Below are positions 33,201 through 33,975 of a stretch of DNA of 33,975 nt, in pieces. Positions within the stretch are counted from its first letter, which is position 1. Each line of letters starts with the position of its first letter. Origin of the DNA: Arenibacter nanhaiticus (GTDB lineage: Bacteria > Bacteroidota > Bacteroidia > Flavobacteriales > Flavobacteriaceae). Both the position numbers and the translations under genes were made by a program. The stretch lies in the NCBI RefSeq assembly GCF_900141935.1, contig NZ_FQYX01000037.1, forward strand, positions 1-33,975, given 5' to 3'. The notes beneath the pieces are model-generated. The model ran no database searches. It had not been told where the DNA came from and was given only the letters and a program-made list of their open reading frames with translations.

Positions 33201-33975
33201 ATCTGCAATAGGAATAACTACATTGGCAGCAACTGCTCCTTCTGCCGTGTCACTGCTACTCAAGGCTATGGTCACCGGAGCTGTGGGCTCACTAGAAAGC
33301 GTCACTAAAAAATTGGCCGTGGTTCCTGCCTCCGAGGTATTGCCACTTATTGGACCTATATTTATCCCTACACTATCATTATCGGTATTGGTCACTACTA
33401 CATTTTGATCGGCCAAACTATCAAAACTATCATCACTATTGTCATCGTCTATACGGAGCCTTACATTATAGGTTTGGTCTCCATCGACTATATCGTCGTT
33501 CACAGGAGTTACCGTAACCGTCCTAGGAACATTCCAATTGGCGGGAGAAAAAGTCAGACTTGCCGGACTCACTACCCCTTCAGTAGTATCCAAAGAAGTT
33601 GCCAATACTACAACATTAGAAGTTGGAGCCGAATTAAGGACTAGACTAAAGGTTTGAGATGTGCCACCTTCTGTCGTAGTTAATATTAATGGTGTAATAT
33701 TGATTCCTACATTATCATCATCAGTATTGGTAACCGTAACGGTCTTATCGGCCAAAGCGTTAAAACTATTGTCACTGTTCGGGGCGTCAACACTGATAGT
33801 AATATCATAAACTTGAGCTCCATCGGCAACGGCATCGTCCACTGCGGTAACGTTGACCGTTTGAGCGGTATCCCAGTTAGCAGTTGTAAAAGTTAAACTA
33901 GATGGCCCTACTGTTCCTTCACTAGGATCGCCCGAAACAATATCGAAGACTACATTACTCGTCGGCTGGGACGTC
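30261..33975 (-). CDS. Giant modular surface adhesin with T9SS type B C-terminal domain (5' end outside window)
   Basis: The frame is open to the right window edge, giving at least ~1,238 residues. From N- to C-terminus: two ~112-residue tandem repeats containing VGINI and DGDQTYNV-like motifs (33030-33975), two Calx-beta-like domains (about 32350-33030), an Ig-like/CHU_C region with Cys pairs (31560-32340), then calcium-binding thrombospondin-3-like repeats DTDNDGIIDDNE (31300-31545). Two DUF11-type repeats follow (30550-31290), then a ~90-residue C-terminal domain with NQISPNNDGINDVL, IYDRYGNQVF and GTYFYILHL. That last part is the gliding-motility-associated type B sorting domain, so export by type IX secretion is expected. 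A GTG at 33842 is inside the frame and is not the true start. Confidence 0.93.
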   Translation of the reverse strand, partial: TSQPTSNVVFDIVSGDPSEGTVGPSSLTFTTANWDTAQTVNVTAVDDAVADGAQVYDITISVDAPNSDNSFNALADKTVTVTNTDDDNVGINITPLILTTTEGGTSQTFSLVLNSAPTSNVVVLATSLDTTEGVVSPASLTFSPANWNVPRTVTVTPVNDDIVDGDQTYNVRLRIDDDNSDDSFDSLADQNVVVTNTDNDSVGINIGPISGNTSEAGTTANFLVTLSSEPTAPVTIALSSSDTAEGAVAANVVIPIADWQMGVPVTVTGVADNTVDGNQNYTIITGNVTSADANYNTISGADVADVDVLNLDIDQATIAINTTTVTVNEGVGTAVLTVTLFGNVANSFTVDYATQNNTATAGALFDYMAVNGELSFVGNNGESQNIVVDINDDLFVEPSETFFVNVSNVEGIGNITIGNASATVSITDNDSANITIDDVIVAENQSEAVFTLTLTGSSIGSFDVNYNTVDGTAIAGEDYTSVTGAVTFSGNDGETQTVSVPIINDNIVELEDESFTLNLSSTTNVLVSIGDGEGLGTILDDETCPAGPIAPVLNTEVATVFCDVPNQDLNAYTNSVPPAGTVLTWSTDIIDLTDEANHLGSSIVDSEFPGTYYGFFYDAVNGCASPALEITLDFKNSPIITSTTGAERCGEGTVVLEAIVDEGILNWYAAAIGGPILGTGTSFTTPILTATTTYYVASSEDGCNSTRIPVIAAVFPEVSPGVPSNTTACSIVSDDGPTTVALDNQLSDADSGEWVFSSGPVTTIEIGTGNIVDFEGLANGDYLFTYTTNGAQAPCTNSSVSITISVSDCTIDTDNDGIIDDNEIVLGTDPNNADSDGDGIDDGQEVGDDVNNPIDTDGDGIIDALDSNILDSDNDGIVDQLDPANDNPCIPNISSACIIDLAIVKTVNNQSPRLGDQVVYTIAVSNLSQTAINTIEINDPISDIAGLEYISHTASLGSFNELSGLWEIDSIEMGETVRLEITLLTIAEGNYTNTATVSQSQPADSNVANNTSSIDIMVNPPDDIDLGLEKSVDKDNPLVGDEIVFTILLTNNSPRRVTAVRINELIDSSIGFEYVSHTATKGTYDEIVGVWELPEILGNEMNTLEIRVSVPIEGSFRNTVRIVDTFPNDNNEDNNIAFVDIIVGARSNGESGFVFNQISPNNDGINDVLKINDIQSYPNTTLEIYDRYGNQVFATKKYDNTWSGTGKNGDLPKGTYFYILHLGEGTQVKKGWLQIIR

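Noticed and set aside
33142-33644. Plus-strand frames opposite the adhesin repeats
   Set aside because: They are mirror frames caused by the Thr/Val/Ser/Asp-rich repeat codons of the adhesin.

Overview
The window looks like chromosome of a marine Flavobacteriaceae (Bacteroidetes). The evidence is AT-rich DNA, the Bacteroidetes promoter -7 element TAnnTTTG upstream of several genes, almost no Shine-Dalgarno sites, and an operon for a type IX secretion (T9SS) cargo protein with a gliding-motility-type C-terminal domain. Genus cannot be fixed from the sequence alone; Arenibacter, Maribacter or Zobellia relatives would fit, which is inference.

Left edge to 8 kb is mostly core genes. The 5' end of an IS5-type transposase is cut by the window edge. 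Next are nadK and a CBS/ACT-like regulator gene (minus strand), divergent from pdxJ and a translationally coupled alpha/beta hydrolase. A small membrane protein of the DUF360/phage-holin type follows, then the protein-quality cluster tig, clpP, clpX. Intrinsic terminators separate several of these units.

From 7.6 to 18.1 kb there is a shortened hydrolase-like gene lacking the nucleophile, a GH3-family adenylating enzyme, a zinc-ribbon DUF2797 protein, a large AsmA-like protein, a queuosine-precursor transporter (VUT family) and the protease sppA. Then come a folK-deoxynucleoside kinase fusion, a hairpin-rich intergenic stretch and a SpoU/TrmH rRNA/tRNA methyltransferase.

From 18.4 to 21.9 kb lie mutS with a TTG start and a tandemly duplicated tRNA cassette. 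Each of its two units has its own consensus promoter, tRNA-Gly(GCC), tRNA-Leu(TAA) and terminator, with a 457-bp period.

From 22 to 27.3 kb the region is more accessory: a PAS histidine kinase with a stand-alone receiver, a GC-rich foldable intergenic element that resembles a dispersed flavobacterial repeat, a CHRD-like lipoprotein, a SanA/YdcF-type membrane protein, an Nramp-like transporter without the usual metal-binding motifs, and a small basic protein.

From 27.3 kb to the right edge is a minus-strand operon. It encodes a giant modular adhesin (5' end outside the window) with a T9SS type B sorting domain, then a PorP/SprF-like outer-membrane protein, then a TPR/beta-propeller/OmpA protein. 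This is the usual layout of a secreted adhesin with its dedicated export and anchoring partners.

I see no CRISPR array, prophage, defence island or biosynthetic cluster. The most unusual items are the duplicated tRNA cassette, the GC-rich element, the AsmA C-terminal repeats, the HPPK-kinase fusion, the motif-less Nramp-like transporter and the nucleophile-less hydrolase.
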